Assembly: GCA_021234155.1 (NCBI GenBank)
Contig: JAJEKV010000051.1
Coordinates: 5,708,698-5,772,697 of the forward strand
Direction: 5' to 3'
Source of the DNA: Isoetes taiwanensis
Taxonomy: Eukaryota > Streptophyta > Lycopodiopsida > Isoetales > Isoetaceae
Length of the DNA: 64,000 bases
The position numbers were made by a program, and so were the translations under genes. Of the stretch, positions 1 through 11,966 are shown in pieces. Under the pieces are notes generated by a model, which ran no database searches, was not told the origin of the DNA, and saw nothing but the letters and a program-made list of their open reading frames with translations. Within the stretch, counting starts at the first letter, position 1, and the number at the start of each line of letters is the position of its first letter.

Positions 1-1215
1 TGATAGGGGTTCGAGTCTCCGTATTTCATATTCTAAAATCTTAGGCAAAGCCGTATAGAGGTTCGATATTCCCTCGAAACCTTAGGCGAAATCGTATTTC
101 ATATTTCAAAATCATAGGCGCCTCCAATCATAAATGACTATAAGCGAAACGGGAGGTGCCCAGAGGCCTCAACATACGATCTGTGTCGTAGGATCGACGA
201 ATCTGACGACTGTGGTAGTCTAGGGTGCACCTCGTTAAGAATATGTAGCAAAATAACAATCACAGAAATCATCTTAGACTTAGATGCATCACCTGAAAAT
301 CTCTCTATGGAACTTAGCAATGCAATGTTAGCACACAACATGAACAATGATAATAAAAACCCACATTATTAGAGATACCCGAGCATTATCAAGTCATCCA
401 AATACATCGTAAATGCACATACCATAACCTTGCAATAATTATAAGATAACCACACGACAGTGAGAAACCATGAAATAACCATCCATAGGTATCGCGATTA
501 CGGCTTCCGGTTCTCTGCATGCCACCGGAGTTGATGTCGAGGCCACAGCTAGCAAGTATCTCTTCCTGGCGAGGTAAGCCTCATGTGTGCACATATTCCT
601 AGCCTGTGTCCAGTGCTAGGGGACCAGTTCCCAGCTAGGGGGGCACTTCCAAGCGATGTAGCGTGACTAAGCATACTCGCCACAACAAATGGACTCTGGT
701 CCAATATGCACGCATACATCAACCAGCCAACTTCAGAACATGCCCGCATTATCAGAATTTCGCCATACTTATCATCGCCGGTCAGAATCCAAAGTCATAT
801 CTCACATGGGTTTCCATGCATATACACCAAGAGACATATAGAACAATGCCAACATTTTGCAATATCATTGAAATTCGTATGTATTATAGCACCACATCGA
901 TGTCTAATCAATAAAAAACATGGTAACATAATGCAAAACGTGATACATAACCATGGTCTCAAGCATTTAGTATATCTAGGTATATTATACAAGAGCACAT
1001 AAAAAGTCTAGCATTTCCCCCATAGTCACAGCCTCAACATTTCACAATAGCTTAGGATTTTATTTGGCCAAAACAACTTCATGTTGTTGCCATGCTCTAG
1101 AAGCCCCCATAAGCTTCTCTAGGCCATATTTGGCACCTTAACTCCACATATATTTCTCATGAAATTCCAAATTATAGTTTATTTAGCTTTCTAACTTCAA
1201 TATAATTATCAAATG
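1..1215. repeat. Diverged direct repeat, copy A
   Basis: This stretch matches 2,030-3,190 in the same orientation across almost its whole length. Shared landmarks include the phrase CAAAATCTTAGGCGAAA near the left end, GTGGTCTCAA near 950 and 2,935, and CACCTTAACTCCACATATAT near 1,135 and 3,108. The left edge is cut by the window and similarity stops near 1,215. Copy A has CA or TG at many places where copy B has CG. No open frame is shared by the two copies, so I see no gene. It could be part of an old tandem repeat or a pair of long terminal repeats around a non-coding interior. The sequence does not decide which. Confidence 0.7.
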
Positions 1216-2029
1216 TACTTGGTAGCGCTGGAACAGTTCTGCCGCTTTTGGACCGAAATTTCTGGCGCGGCTTTGTAAGTCAGAAAAACTTCAGCCCTTC
1301 TTGCCATCATTTCGCTTCTCTGGGAGCCATCTCGCCTGCCATTTGTATATTGAGATCCCTTTTCAGGGCATCGCGGGCAAATGGTAGAGGCGACACCGCT
1401 TGCGCACCAATATCAGGCTCGCGCAGCTTTGTTTTGTGGGGGTGTCAATTACTCGTACATTCCAGACGCGTGGAGTTCTTCGGCTGGGGACGCCATTTCC
1501 ATCGGCGGTCAGGGCTGAACTGTCTTGCACTTCACTCCAGCGAACGCCAATCGTGCGGGAATAACTCAAGATGGGTTGCAACCAACCTGATGGTCAACAG
1601 GATCATGAAGCCCTCTGCAGGATAGTTCCGTTGCGTGACCTATTTTGCAGTTCAAAAGGAGATAATTTCAAATCAAATAACGACCTTCCGTAAATTGTTT
1701 CATCTCGCGCTATTATGGTCTTTTTGCATAATTGCTATATTAATACAATCACATACACCCCACTGGGTTTCTGCAGGCATGTCATAAGCTGATCGCTTCA
1801 TGCATGCTGCCGCGAAATATTTTCTATCACATGTTTTAAAAGCCAGTAATTGCCCTCACCATAACTAGTTTGATTTTACATGTCGCTGAGAGTCCACCCA
1901 CATGGCCTGCGCTTAAAATGATCGATAATAAAAGCATACCAGTTCAGATAGAAAATAAATCAAATTCAACATCATTTAGGTTGCATTGAGTTTAAAAATG
2001 ATGTATTCGGACATTCGGTTATTTTGGTA
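1216..2029. other. Spacer between repeat copies, no recognised gene
   Basis: About 0.8 kb separates the two repeat copies. A 125-codon open frame at 1,248-1,625 has no recognisable motif, no family resemblance and a second overlapping frame on the other strand. I treat it as chance. Nothing else is visible. Confidence 0.4.
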
Positions 2030-3190
2030 GGGTTCCAGAATATAGTATTCAAAATCTTAGGCGAAAAAGCGATATAGAGTTCGATATTCCTCATAGAATA
2101 GCCAGTAGAAATCGTATTTCATATTTAAAATCGCGGGCCTCGTCACCGTATTCTCATGGCGGGTACCGGAGGCCTCTTTCCTCGATCATTGTCGATGGGT
2201 CAAACCGATCAGGCGGCTACGTGGTGATCTAAGAGATTTTCATTGAGAATATGTAGCAAAATAACAATCGCGTCATCCCCAGACTTAGATGCATCACGAA
2301 AAATCTCTGGACTTATTGTGGTAACTACAAGCGGGCAATGGGACAAAACCACGTCAGCAGAGATACGGTGCATTATCCAAGTCATCAAATACATATTCGT
2401 AACACCTGCGCAAATAATTACTTAAGATAACCCGACGGTGAAACCATGAAATAACCATCACCAAGAGTATACGGGTACAACTCAGAGTTTCCCTCCGCAC
2501 CCGCAGATTCGATGGAAGCCCCAGCAACAAATATCGTGAGGAATGCGCCTCATCGCCATATTTCCACCTAAGCATATTAATCCGGTGCTGGACCGGTTTC
2601 TGACTGGGGCACGCTGGCGATATGCGTGACCAGCATCTTTTCGCTACAGCTCAAATCTGGACTAAGATTATCATCTGCCTCCATCGCCCGACAACGGAAC
2701 ATGCCCTGCGTATCCCGAGGTGGCTTCGCCACTATCGTCGCAGTCCAAGAATCAAAAGTCGCCATCTCGCGCCCAGGATTTTACGCATACCAGGGACCTT
2801 CGCCGGAACAATGCAAAACGCTTTACGTGATATATCGTGGGGCAATCGCGTAAAGCCAATGTTTTGCCCATCCGCGATGTCACCAATCCGATAAAAACGT
2901 GGTAAAACACTTGATACCGAACATGATGCATAGCCGTGGTCTCAAAGCGTTTGCCGTCGGTATATTATGCCGAGATACCGCCAAAGTGCAGCGACAGGTA
3001 TCAGACTCAGCATTTCGCAATAGGCGGGGTTTTGTTTGGTAAAACAGCTTCATTACGTTGCCAGTGCTGCCAGAAGCTACATAAAGCCTGCAAGGCCGAG
3101 GCTGGCACCTTAACTCCACATATATTTCTCGCCAAATTCAGGTGCCGTTTATTTGAAACTTACAGCACCAACCGCCAATTTAATAAAATT
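2030..3190. repeat. Diverged direct repeat, copy B
   Basis: Partner of copy A at 1-1,215. It begins near GGGTTCCAGAATATAG and ends just after the shared CACCTTAACTCCACATATAT block, beyond which the flanks of the two copies no longer match. It keeps many CpG dinucleotides that are CA or TG in copy A. It is followed by a very GC-rich stretch, about 3,240-3,330, with a GGGCGGTG-like tandem motif. No gene is supported. Confidence 0.7.
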
Positions 3191-3744
3191 GCACCCTCCC
3201 ATCTGCCTGCTGCATGCATATGCACAGGGGTGTGTGGTTGCTTGCCGTGCCGCACTTGGCACAAGCGGTCGGGGTGCGGCGGGCGGTGGGCGGTGGGCGC
3301 GGCGAGAAAGGGATGGCTGGGCGGGGCGGGGCCTGTGGGGGAAATTAATGAATATGGCAGCCTGACTTCATCATAAGCATGAGAATACCTTAAGCCTGCA
3401 GACTATTGAATTCAGCAGAAAAGTAGCCTTAGCGGCACAAATAAGCAATCATTGAATAACGGAGTAAAAGAGAATCACCACAACTACTGGCCCATTCTGG
3501 CCAAAAATTCCACTTGTAATTGCATAAGAAGGAAACAAATGGCTGTGCTTATTTCCCGAGGTCCGAGGGCAGAAGCAGGGAAGACAAAGGAGGACAAAAC
3601 GACTGACAGAGTTAAACAAAACCAGCCAAAACTGGTGAGAGAATTCAGCGAGATTTATTCCCAGATGAGATCAACAACTTCATAGGGGAGTTGAATATGG
3701 CTCTTTCAGGCAGAGAATTAATACAAAGTAGGCACTGCCCAAAT

Positions 3745-4110
3745 CATTAAGGAGTTGACTGACGTGAAGAAGCAATTGAGGAGTTGCCTAGACCTGGGGT
3801 TTATAAAGAATCTAGGTATATGGGTTGGGGTCGAAAGGCCTATTGTCGAGAAAAAAGATGGAAGTCTAAGAATGTGTTATTGACTAGTCTGGCGTTGCGG
3901 TCAGAGCGACTTGATGGACCAGAGCCCGCAAAGGTGCAAGGGTTTTCCTCAGATAGATGATATGGTTTAAGGTTAATATCCTGGTGAGCAGAGGGGTACA
4001 TATGTTGTGCGATGGTGAAATCTTGCCTTGAGGGATTAGTGTATGTGAGTTTAAAAGTCACATGAAAGATGCAATTACTTAAGTATTCTGAAAGAAAAAC
4101 CAAGATGACA
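3745..4110 (+). pseudogene. Decayed Ty3/gypsy reverse transcriptase fragment
   Basis: Short consecutive frames match the start of a Ty3/gypsy reverse transcriptase. A segment near 3,748-3,810 reads KELTDVKKQLRSCLDLGFIK, corresponding to the ...LKELLDKGFI... helix. Near 3,840-3,882 comes PIVEKKDGSLRMC, the hallmark VKKKDGSLRMCIDYR block, ending in a stop where the family has IDYR. Near 3,943-3,966 FPQIDDM corresponds to LPRIDDL. Frameshifts separate the blocks. The catalytic YVDD region is not visible, so this is a dead remnant. An upstream frame at 3,452-3,685 may be part of the same element but has no motif I recognise. Confidence 0.72.
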
Positions 4111-6240
4111 ATCGCATTACGAAAGAAGAAAGGACATCCAATAAGAATATGGCCAGAAGGACTGGTAGTATTTTCCTTTCAGCAGGCCCAGGAGATAGAC
4201 TAGTGTTCTAAGGGTGGCATTTCAAAAGGCTTATGGACTTCCTGTTATAAGAGCAAAATCCAAAATTGAGATCTTTTAAAGAGTTATTGAAGAGCGATAT
4301 GAATGACATGTACGCCGTACTAGGGCTCTTCGGCGAAGTTGATGCGACGTTTTACCTTCTCGCCAGCAGCCCGTCTTCAATACGAAAGAATAACGTTTGC
4401 TTTGGAATGATATGGCCCGATTTATAAAGAGGATTGTGAGAATATCCTTTATACCTCGATTTTTACGTATTAAATAAAGAAGATTTGAGTTTCAGAAATT
4501 AAGGTTCTAAAGTGTAATAATTATTGACTAAATGTGGATTTGTGTGGAGTGGCATCGTAACTTAAGCGGTGATTAATTTTAGGACAAAGTGTGGAATAGA
4601 TCCCACCCTCATAGATCAGCGGGTTTTCGCGTTCCCAGGCGGGCGCTGGCGCCTTGTCGCAGTACAGCCAGCGATCGCCACTGGTGAGGTCAAACTGAAA
4701 TAAGGAACAACCCGACCAACTCCGGCAGATAGCGAAATTTCCAAGCGCCAAAGTGTGGTCATCTAGATCTGGCAGGAGACCCCACCCTGCGGAAGTCGCC
4801 CCAGCCGCACTTTCAAAAATTTTAGAACTAGGAGCCTCATGGTGCCGCTATTGTGGAATGGCTGAAATAAATAATATAACTCAAACTGCCTCCGTTGAGT
4901 AAAGTGGTTACAATAGGATCGTGGAAGCCCTTGCAGATATACCACTGACACGCTTGACCACCATTGTCAGTTAGACCAGGTGATGGGCATCCCGGCGTAA
5001 AATTCGCAAATTCGGTTATAAATGTAATGACTCAGGCCCTCCGTCCGCGTCCTTTCCTCCGAGGCGGTTTTCTTGCTCGGAAGCTTCATCTGTATACGTT
5101 TATTAATCCCCATATGGTACCCTGCATAAATTGCCCACCGAACTACCCACCAGAATCATGAGGAGTTCCGAAACCAAAGGTTGGACTGCCTGTTTGGTGC
5201 TTGCTTCCTAGTACCATGGTACTTCGCCTGAAACTTGACCATAGAGCAACATTGGTGATCGTGCAACATCGATAATTAACCGAAAAAATAAAACACTTTC
5301 GCGTACGTTACTATGAGAACTCATACCAATTAATTGTATAACACTTAATATAAATGCTCCACTTTAAGCTTTGAGCTGTTTTGTTCATATATTTTGTTGA
5401 AAAAAAGAACCTTATCCAGGATAATGATTTTAAACCGATTTATATCGTTTCATGCTATATTGAGTGGAGAATGGAGTATTGGTTTTTAATGACTCGCCCC
5501 ATTGACCATATTGGATAAAAACGGAACTTTAAATGTTTAAATTTTTCATCAGAAAAAATACTTACATGGACACACTATCAAGGCGGTAGAACATTCGAAG
5601 TGAATTGGATGGGCGGCAAAAGTTTGGAGATATTCCGGGGCTGTTTTGGAATTGGTTTCAATGGCGCCGGGGTTTCATTCTGATGTGAGCACTACATAAA
5701 GAAGCGAGGATGGTAATTTTATTGTGGAATTAGGGTTCCACTGATGAATTGGTTTACCAAATTCGGACGACACCGAAACAGGATCACTTTTGGAGGCAGA
5801 AGTTATAAATGGGTATATCTGGGGAAGTTGAAGTTAAAGCTGGTTTCCAAATTTAAGTATTGCTACGTAGTGTGAATGTTCGTTGTGAAATATCCCGCAC
5901 GGTTTTAATATTAAATATTCTGAAAATTGAAAATCTTAGAAATAATTGTAAAGGAAACAAATGGAGCACTGGATGTTTGTTTACGCAATGGCGAAATATG
6001 AGAGCAATGGAAGCCCTCGGAATCCCCGGTAATTTTTTTTTCAAAGGGATATCATTTCGCTCTGCTCGGGAATAAAACTGGCATGGTCCACCAATCAAGT
6101 CTGATCCGAGAAAACACCCTTATTCACCCTTGTTCTGGCTCCTAGAATTCTCTTCGAGGCATGAAACTGATAATCAGCAAGAAGGAGAAAGGTCTACCTA
6201 ATTAGAACCAGCTTTGGATAAAGTTAAGTAAAACCTGACT
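4111..6240. other. Repeat-derived DNA without a recognisable gene
   Basis: I see no coding region I can support. A 76-codon frame on the minus strand (4,521-4,751) lies in a locally GC-rich patch and reads like protein, with a segment GDRWLYCDKAPAPAWE, but I do not recognise it. It may be decayed LTR-element sequence, given the neighbouring gypsy remnant. The rest is AT-rich with short unrelated frames. Confidence 0.35.
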
Positions 6241-6249
6241 TGCTCTGAG

Positions 6250-6430
6250 CGAATCAGATCCGAGGTCAAAATCAAAGGAATCGAATCAAGAATCCAGTCA
6301 GTCAGGAATCAAAATCAAAAGAATCGAAGTCAAAGTCAGAATCAGAATCCGAATCAAAATCCAGATAAAGGTCAAAATCGAAATCAAAATCAAAATCAAA
6401 AGATCAAAGATCAAAATCTGAAGTCTGAGA
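6250..6430. repeat. Imperfect AATCAAAATC simple repeat
   Basis: A purine-rich low-complexity tract is built from variants of GAATCAAAATC and AGTCAAAATC repeated about fifteen times. The unit length drifts between 6 and 12 bases, as in a degenerating minisatellite. Confidence 0.8.
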
Positions 6431-8934
6431 CTCGACTCCAAAAATTTACAGATTTTTGTGCGGTGCAATTTTAATCATGTGGTTAGTGTTGGTACGACTA
6501 AGATCCTTGCGTGCAGAAATACAGGTTCTCATTTTGAAGGCGTTTTTGGACCACGCTAAAATGGAAGCAGAGAGAGTTGGAGCTGAAGCTACATGAAACT
6601 GAAAAGTGGCCATGAGTCCACAGATCATAAAACCTTGCTCCCGGGTGTTTGTAGAGCCATTCCTTAGGTATGTGTTTACAAGCGGGTGGAATCTATACAC
6701 TTTACTTTAGACTTATGTCGAGACCAAGTGAGCTTTCTTTTGCCTGAAATTATCTACGCGGGATGACTGACCGTTTTCTTCAACGAAAAGAGGTTGGGCT
6801 CGATGATGGAAATGCATAAAATCACTTGCAAAATCGCATGCAAAGGATTTAAAGTGGGCATCCATTTTATGGGCATTTCAGTTATGGGTGAATTGAGAAT
6901 GCATATCTCAATTGCCAGATTCTCAGGTTGGAAAAATGTGCTTAATATAGCAAACTCAGAGGAGGATAGGTACCAGGATATAAAAACAAATTACGAAATC
7001 GCCGAATCAACATATACCTCAAAAACAATTCGGATCATCGCATATTAGTGACACCATATGGCTTTGACGGAGAGATCCATCCTGACCTCATGGGGGCCCC
7101 GCCAGTACTTCCTCCACATCCAGTTCGCCATGAAGGCGCGAAGTGCCAAGCACCATTTCATACGAAGTCACACATCACTGTATTGAATAGGTTGGTGGTG
7201 GAGCTCAGGAAACACCTGAAAACAAAGAAGCTTTACTTACGATGTTTGCCCTGAGCGCCATTTCGAGGATGAATCGTAAACGCCACTCCCAGGATCTTGG
7301 CGTTTGCCGCCAGGCGGTATGTGGATTTGCCGTTTGCCCTCTTCAGCAAGTTGCATGGTTTCAGGCGAACTCCTGGCGTCGGTCGGTTTCATTTGGTCAT
7401 ACCTCGAAGGTTGTAGCGGATACCTGGACCAGGTTATTGTCTTAAGGCCGACGTGGTATCTGCACAATTGCTACGGCATGCCAGCCGGACTTATTAACGT
7501 TTTCCACACCAAAATGCCAGTGAGTTTTAAATCTTTGTCGATGGCCATTCGCTCTGCACTTTGTTTGGATCCCGCGGTAGTCGGTCTATAAGGTGGGCCA
7601 GCTAAAATCTATTCTATTTCCTTCATATTCCTATAAAAAACACATAGATTCAGGAATAAAAATAATACAGCATGGCTGCATTTGGCCTATCTAATGATGA
7701 CGAATTATGCGTAACGGAATTGGTACGGGTAGTGACTCGAACGATGTCTAGTTGGGGCTGGAAGGCCACCGGGTAATTTTAACGTAGAGCTCTTTGGAAC
7801 AGGTTTCACTGAAAGTTTAATTGGTGAGCCAATATAAGATGTTGACTTATGTGTTTTCTTTCTCTGTTTGAGGCCACAATTCAGTGATTGATTCCTTCTT
7901 TCACCACACTCCCGTTAACTAAAATGAGAAGGTATCGGCCGCTATTTGGGTGGCCCGCGGAAGTGGGTTTTGTTTGTATGATGAGAATTACACACATTCA
8001 CGATAGTTGTTCATGATCTTTCTGCTGAATGTGGCAGCATCCAACATGTTCTCTTAGTGAAATTTTTATGGCAGTCTGTGAAAAGCATATGACAAACATT
8101 TCAATCAAGACTTACATCTCTCACGGGAGGGGCATTCTATAACAAAAGTGGGTAGATGCACAATAGTGGGGATCAATGGTGCCTTGGTTTCTTTGTAAGC
8201 TTGCGGGATGAAATCTTAACAAAATTAGGTTTGCCATTGTGTTGTAGAATGTGGTGAAACTGTAGTAGCCTAGACAGAGGAACATAGATTGGCCATGACA
8301 TCGGCCAATTGAATTCATTAGTCTCCTGGTATGATTGTCCATTTGGCATATAAAAGTGGTCTGGAAGTGCCTAATGAATTTGTAATCAAAATTTGGGTTC
8401 TTTATGGATGGAGACTAGTAGTCCATCGAGTACAAGTGCAAACAGATAGGGACAAGACCCACTGCTCTATATAGCAGCAAGAAAGTTTTGGTGAAATGGC
8501 CTTTTCATAGCAAGCCAGGAGTTCCTGATTGTCTTTTGTGAGGGAATCCTTCTAGTACACAGGTTTTGAAAGGAGAGTGGAGAATGATACATCTTAGTGA
8601 GATATATGCCATGATGAGTACTAGAAATATATAATTGTCTTTGGCATTATTGTGCACATTCACACCATATCACACTGTCAAGCATATCAAAAATATATAA
8701 CATTATCACACGCAATAAACTTTGTTTTGCTTTGACCGATTTTTCTTGGAAGTTATCAAACTATGAAGTAAATATTATTTCAATCCAAAAATTCATCAAT
8801 TTTTTCTTGATTTATATCAACATAAAAAAGTACGTTTCTCAAGGCTTTATAATATAGACATCCGAACACAAAGTCATTACAAGGACACCACTTGCAACAA
8901 TGATATGATTTATAAACTTCCCAACACATATGGG
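6431..8934. other. Unassigned repeat-like DNA
   Basis: Several 60-95 codon frames are present (for example 6,446-6,700 minus, 6,794-7,048 plus, 7,237-7,467 minus, 7,304-7,591 plus). None shows a domain motif and those at 7,240-7,590 overlap on both strands. A segment near 8,180-8,400 faintly recalls the integrase zinc-binding region of LTR elements, but I could not make a convincing alignment. I support no gene here. Confidence 0.35.
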
Positions 8935-11690
8935 GTTCTTGCAACATATGATTGCACTCATTCCTAAGATTGATAATCCTGCTGTGCTTGGGGATTGGAG
9001 ACCAATCACATTGACAAATACCACTTATAAAGAACGGCCAAGATCCTTGCCAGCAGAGACTCCAACCCTATTCTCAAGATACAATTAGCCCATGCCAATC
9101 AGCCTTTCTTCCTACTAGGAATATCTTGGACTTAATTTCATTGGAGCTAGTGAAGGGTTGCATTGGAATAACATAGGCCCCTCCTCTGGTCAAATTGGCC
9201 TGGCCCTTGATGTTGAAGCTGTTTCAAAGAGAGCCTATGACAACACATTAAATTGGGAGTTTCTAAAAGGGCCATGAACCACTTGGGGCTATCGATGATA
9301 ATAATACAACTTTGTGTGGAAAATGAATGCCATGCATCTTCGGCTTTGATTATTAGCAGTGCCCACCAAAGATGTTTGAGGTCGAGAAAGAGGTGTCGGC
9401 GAGGATGTCCTCGGCCCTATCTATTCTTGATAATTCTGAGAGAGATGGTTTACAAAGCTAGCCCGGCATTTGCAAAGGATTGGGAAAATTCATGCTCTTA
9501 ACATCCCAAACTCAAATGACCCTTTTATCATCTCATGCAATATGCTGATGACACCTTTATTTTCTTGAGAGAGAAGATGATCACAGTCTTAAAATTTCCT
9601 ATAAGGCTTTAGATCATTTTGGGGAGGTGTCAGAGGGTTATGCTCAACAGGATAAATGCTCCATTATCAGTGAGACTAATCAGAAGCAGAAGTTATGGGA
9701 ATAAAGGTTGTAGGGAAGAAGATGGCAGAAGCCAAATTACTTGAAGTTTCAATGTAAACAGCAGCACTTCATGGCACAGGAACCATTAGTCAGCGAGAAT
9801 TAAGAAGAAGCTCATGCTCTACCCAACTACTCTACCGTAGGCGGCGGTGCGGAAATTGCCGAAACTCTGTCATATAACCCGGTTCTCCGCGTCTGGCCTA
9901 TATACGCAATAGTAGCGGTAAGCCTCTGCGCGGCATAGAGAGTGCTATAAGGAGATTTATTTGGCGGGGGTCACACAAAGTAGCTTGGGCGATTTAGCCA
10001 AACCAAAAGCGAAAGGTGGGCGGGATGCGGGGATACGACATCCAAGCCTGAAACTCACGGCGGGGAAAAATGGTTTGAAGCAATTCCGCGACCATAATCC
10101 TTCACGCGAAAAGCTAATACACTATTGGGTGGAAAAGTACATCCGGTTAAGCAGGTCACACTTTAAAACACCTCTTACGGTCACGCTTTCTTAAATGACC
10201 CTATCTTGAAACCTCTCACCTCTTATGAGAAGGATAATTGGGGCATGGTGTACTATGTTTTAGGACCTCACGTGATAGATGCTCAATGCGGGGAGATATG
10301 AAGAATTTCTTTGTCTGCTTTTGGTTCAATAAAAACTAAAATGATTGTCACATTTCTTCCTCTTGAAATATATCACGATGGTTTTAATCTTTGGTTTGCA
10401 AACAATAGGAGATCACGGTTGATGGGGGAGGCGGATCTCATGGGATATATTGAAACTAAAACTAGAGTCGACTTTGGATGAGAAGATATATCATAGAAAT
10501 TGATAGGCATTGTCAGAATTTGGGGATTAAGCTGCTCGCGGATGAACCACCAAAGAAACTCAAAAACCGTCGGTGGCTCTCGAGAACAATGCAGACCAGG
10601 ATTAAAACCAGCCGAACTAAGATAAAACTTTCAAAATATCCTGTTTCATGGTCACCAAAGTCCATTCCGGATTGGTTCAATATCAAAACACTCATCTATC
10701 AAAGAATGAATCGGTTAAAGTAAAGTCATGCTGGGATGCTTCCGGTGTGTCCTTGGTTGGAGGACTTACGGGTTTGAACTTCCGCAATTAAATCATGAAG
10801 CCAGGGAAATATACTTGGATTTTCACTACATCCACTGATATGATGATACAAACTCTGAAAGCCTTTGATTTGGGTGATTTGGAAACATAGAAATGGGAAT
10901 TGTGCCATTAGCCATAAAAAATCGAGATCTCATATCCCTTAAAAATGCCTTCACGGACATTACGAAGAAAATCCAACGCCATGGCTCATAAAATACAAAA
11001 GGGAAAAAAATATGTAATGAGGATTGGGATAAAGTTGGGAGGTTTAATGGTGCTTTCAATTTTTTCCTCTTGTACTATAGAGTTTGATGGTATTCTCCCG
11101 CGACTCACCCGAGGAAGAGACTTCTCGGGATGGGGAGCACAGGTGAGATTGTTTGAAGATGAAGAAGAAGTCGATGATGAATCAAGGATGTCAGGTGTTG
11201 GTGATACATTGATTGACACAAGCTTAGGAGGTCATCCGTACCAAGAGCCATCGGGGAAAATGTTAAACAAGCATGAGGTATGGGTACAATGGACTAAAAG
11301 CAGTTTCCTTAATCCTATTTCTGAAATGTATGACAGGAAGCCCATGTTACATACTCCCTCATGGACTACACCAAATTCGGTGCTCGGAGGTTGGATGAAT
11401 CTTTGGGGCTCTTTGGTAATACAAGGTTGAGGACCTCCGCGATTCGAGGATCTAATTGATGTCTCCTAGATTGCTTTACTTCCGATATCTATTTTCCTTA
11501 TATATCAATGGTCATCAATTTTGTGGACTAGAAACTATGGTGATCACTACATGATCGGATAACTTATATGCGAGATGTTTTATCGGTCTGTGGTATAGGG
11601 GTTTCAATCGTCGGTTCACCACTGATTGATACTATTTTTTGTAATATATTTTTCTTTAAATGAAATATAAAAAAACCCTTGCCCTCAAAA
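8935..11690 (+). mobile_element. Degenerate L1-type LINE with poly(A) tail
   Basis: Broken frames on the plus strand follow the order of a plant LINE ORF2. IALIPKIDNPAVLGDWRPIT (about 8,950) is the reverse transcriptase entry motif. A CQSAFLPTRNILDL-like block (about 9,090) and LALDVEAVSKRAYD (about 9,205) correspond to the FLPGR and catalytic-Asp regions. QYADDTFIF (about 9,540) is the YADD box, split by a frameshift. The post-RT block IRRFIWRGSHKVAWA lies near 9,945-9,990. The element ends in an AT-rich 3' region with TTTAAATGAAATATAAAAAA and an A-run at about 11,688. Stops and frameshifts make it inactive. The 161-codon frame at 10,945-11,430 lies inside it and has no recognised domain. 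The 5' part, including the endonuclease, is missing or unrecognisable. Confidence 0.8.
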
Positions 11691-11966
11691 AAAAAGATGT
11701 TCGACATTATTAAAGCGACATAGAAAAGTTTTTATGTATGCATACAATCTTAGCACTTCAAATTTTATGTGTCATATTGTTCTTTCATAAAATTATCTAT
11801 GTTCTTGTTCCCTTGCATGACCGATGGAATTTCATGTACATCATTGTAATCATAAAAGCGGGGTAATACAACCAAACTAAGCCAAGATTTGTCACAGCAC
11901 CAAGCGCAATATTAGGGTACATAGTTTGAGTTGTAAATGTTACATCTAAATGGTAGATTTAACATT

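Noticed and set aside
1248-1625. 125-codon frame between the repeat copies
   Set aside because: No motif, overlapped by a frame on the other strand and not present elsewhere.
8150-8420. Integrase of an LTR element
   Set aside because: Only a faint resemblance to the zinc-binding region in shifting frames; no DDE motif seen.
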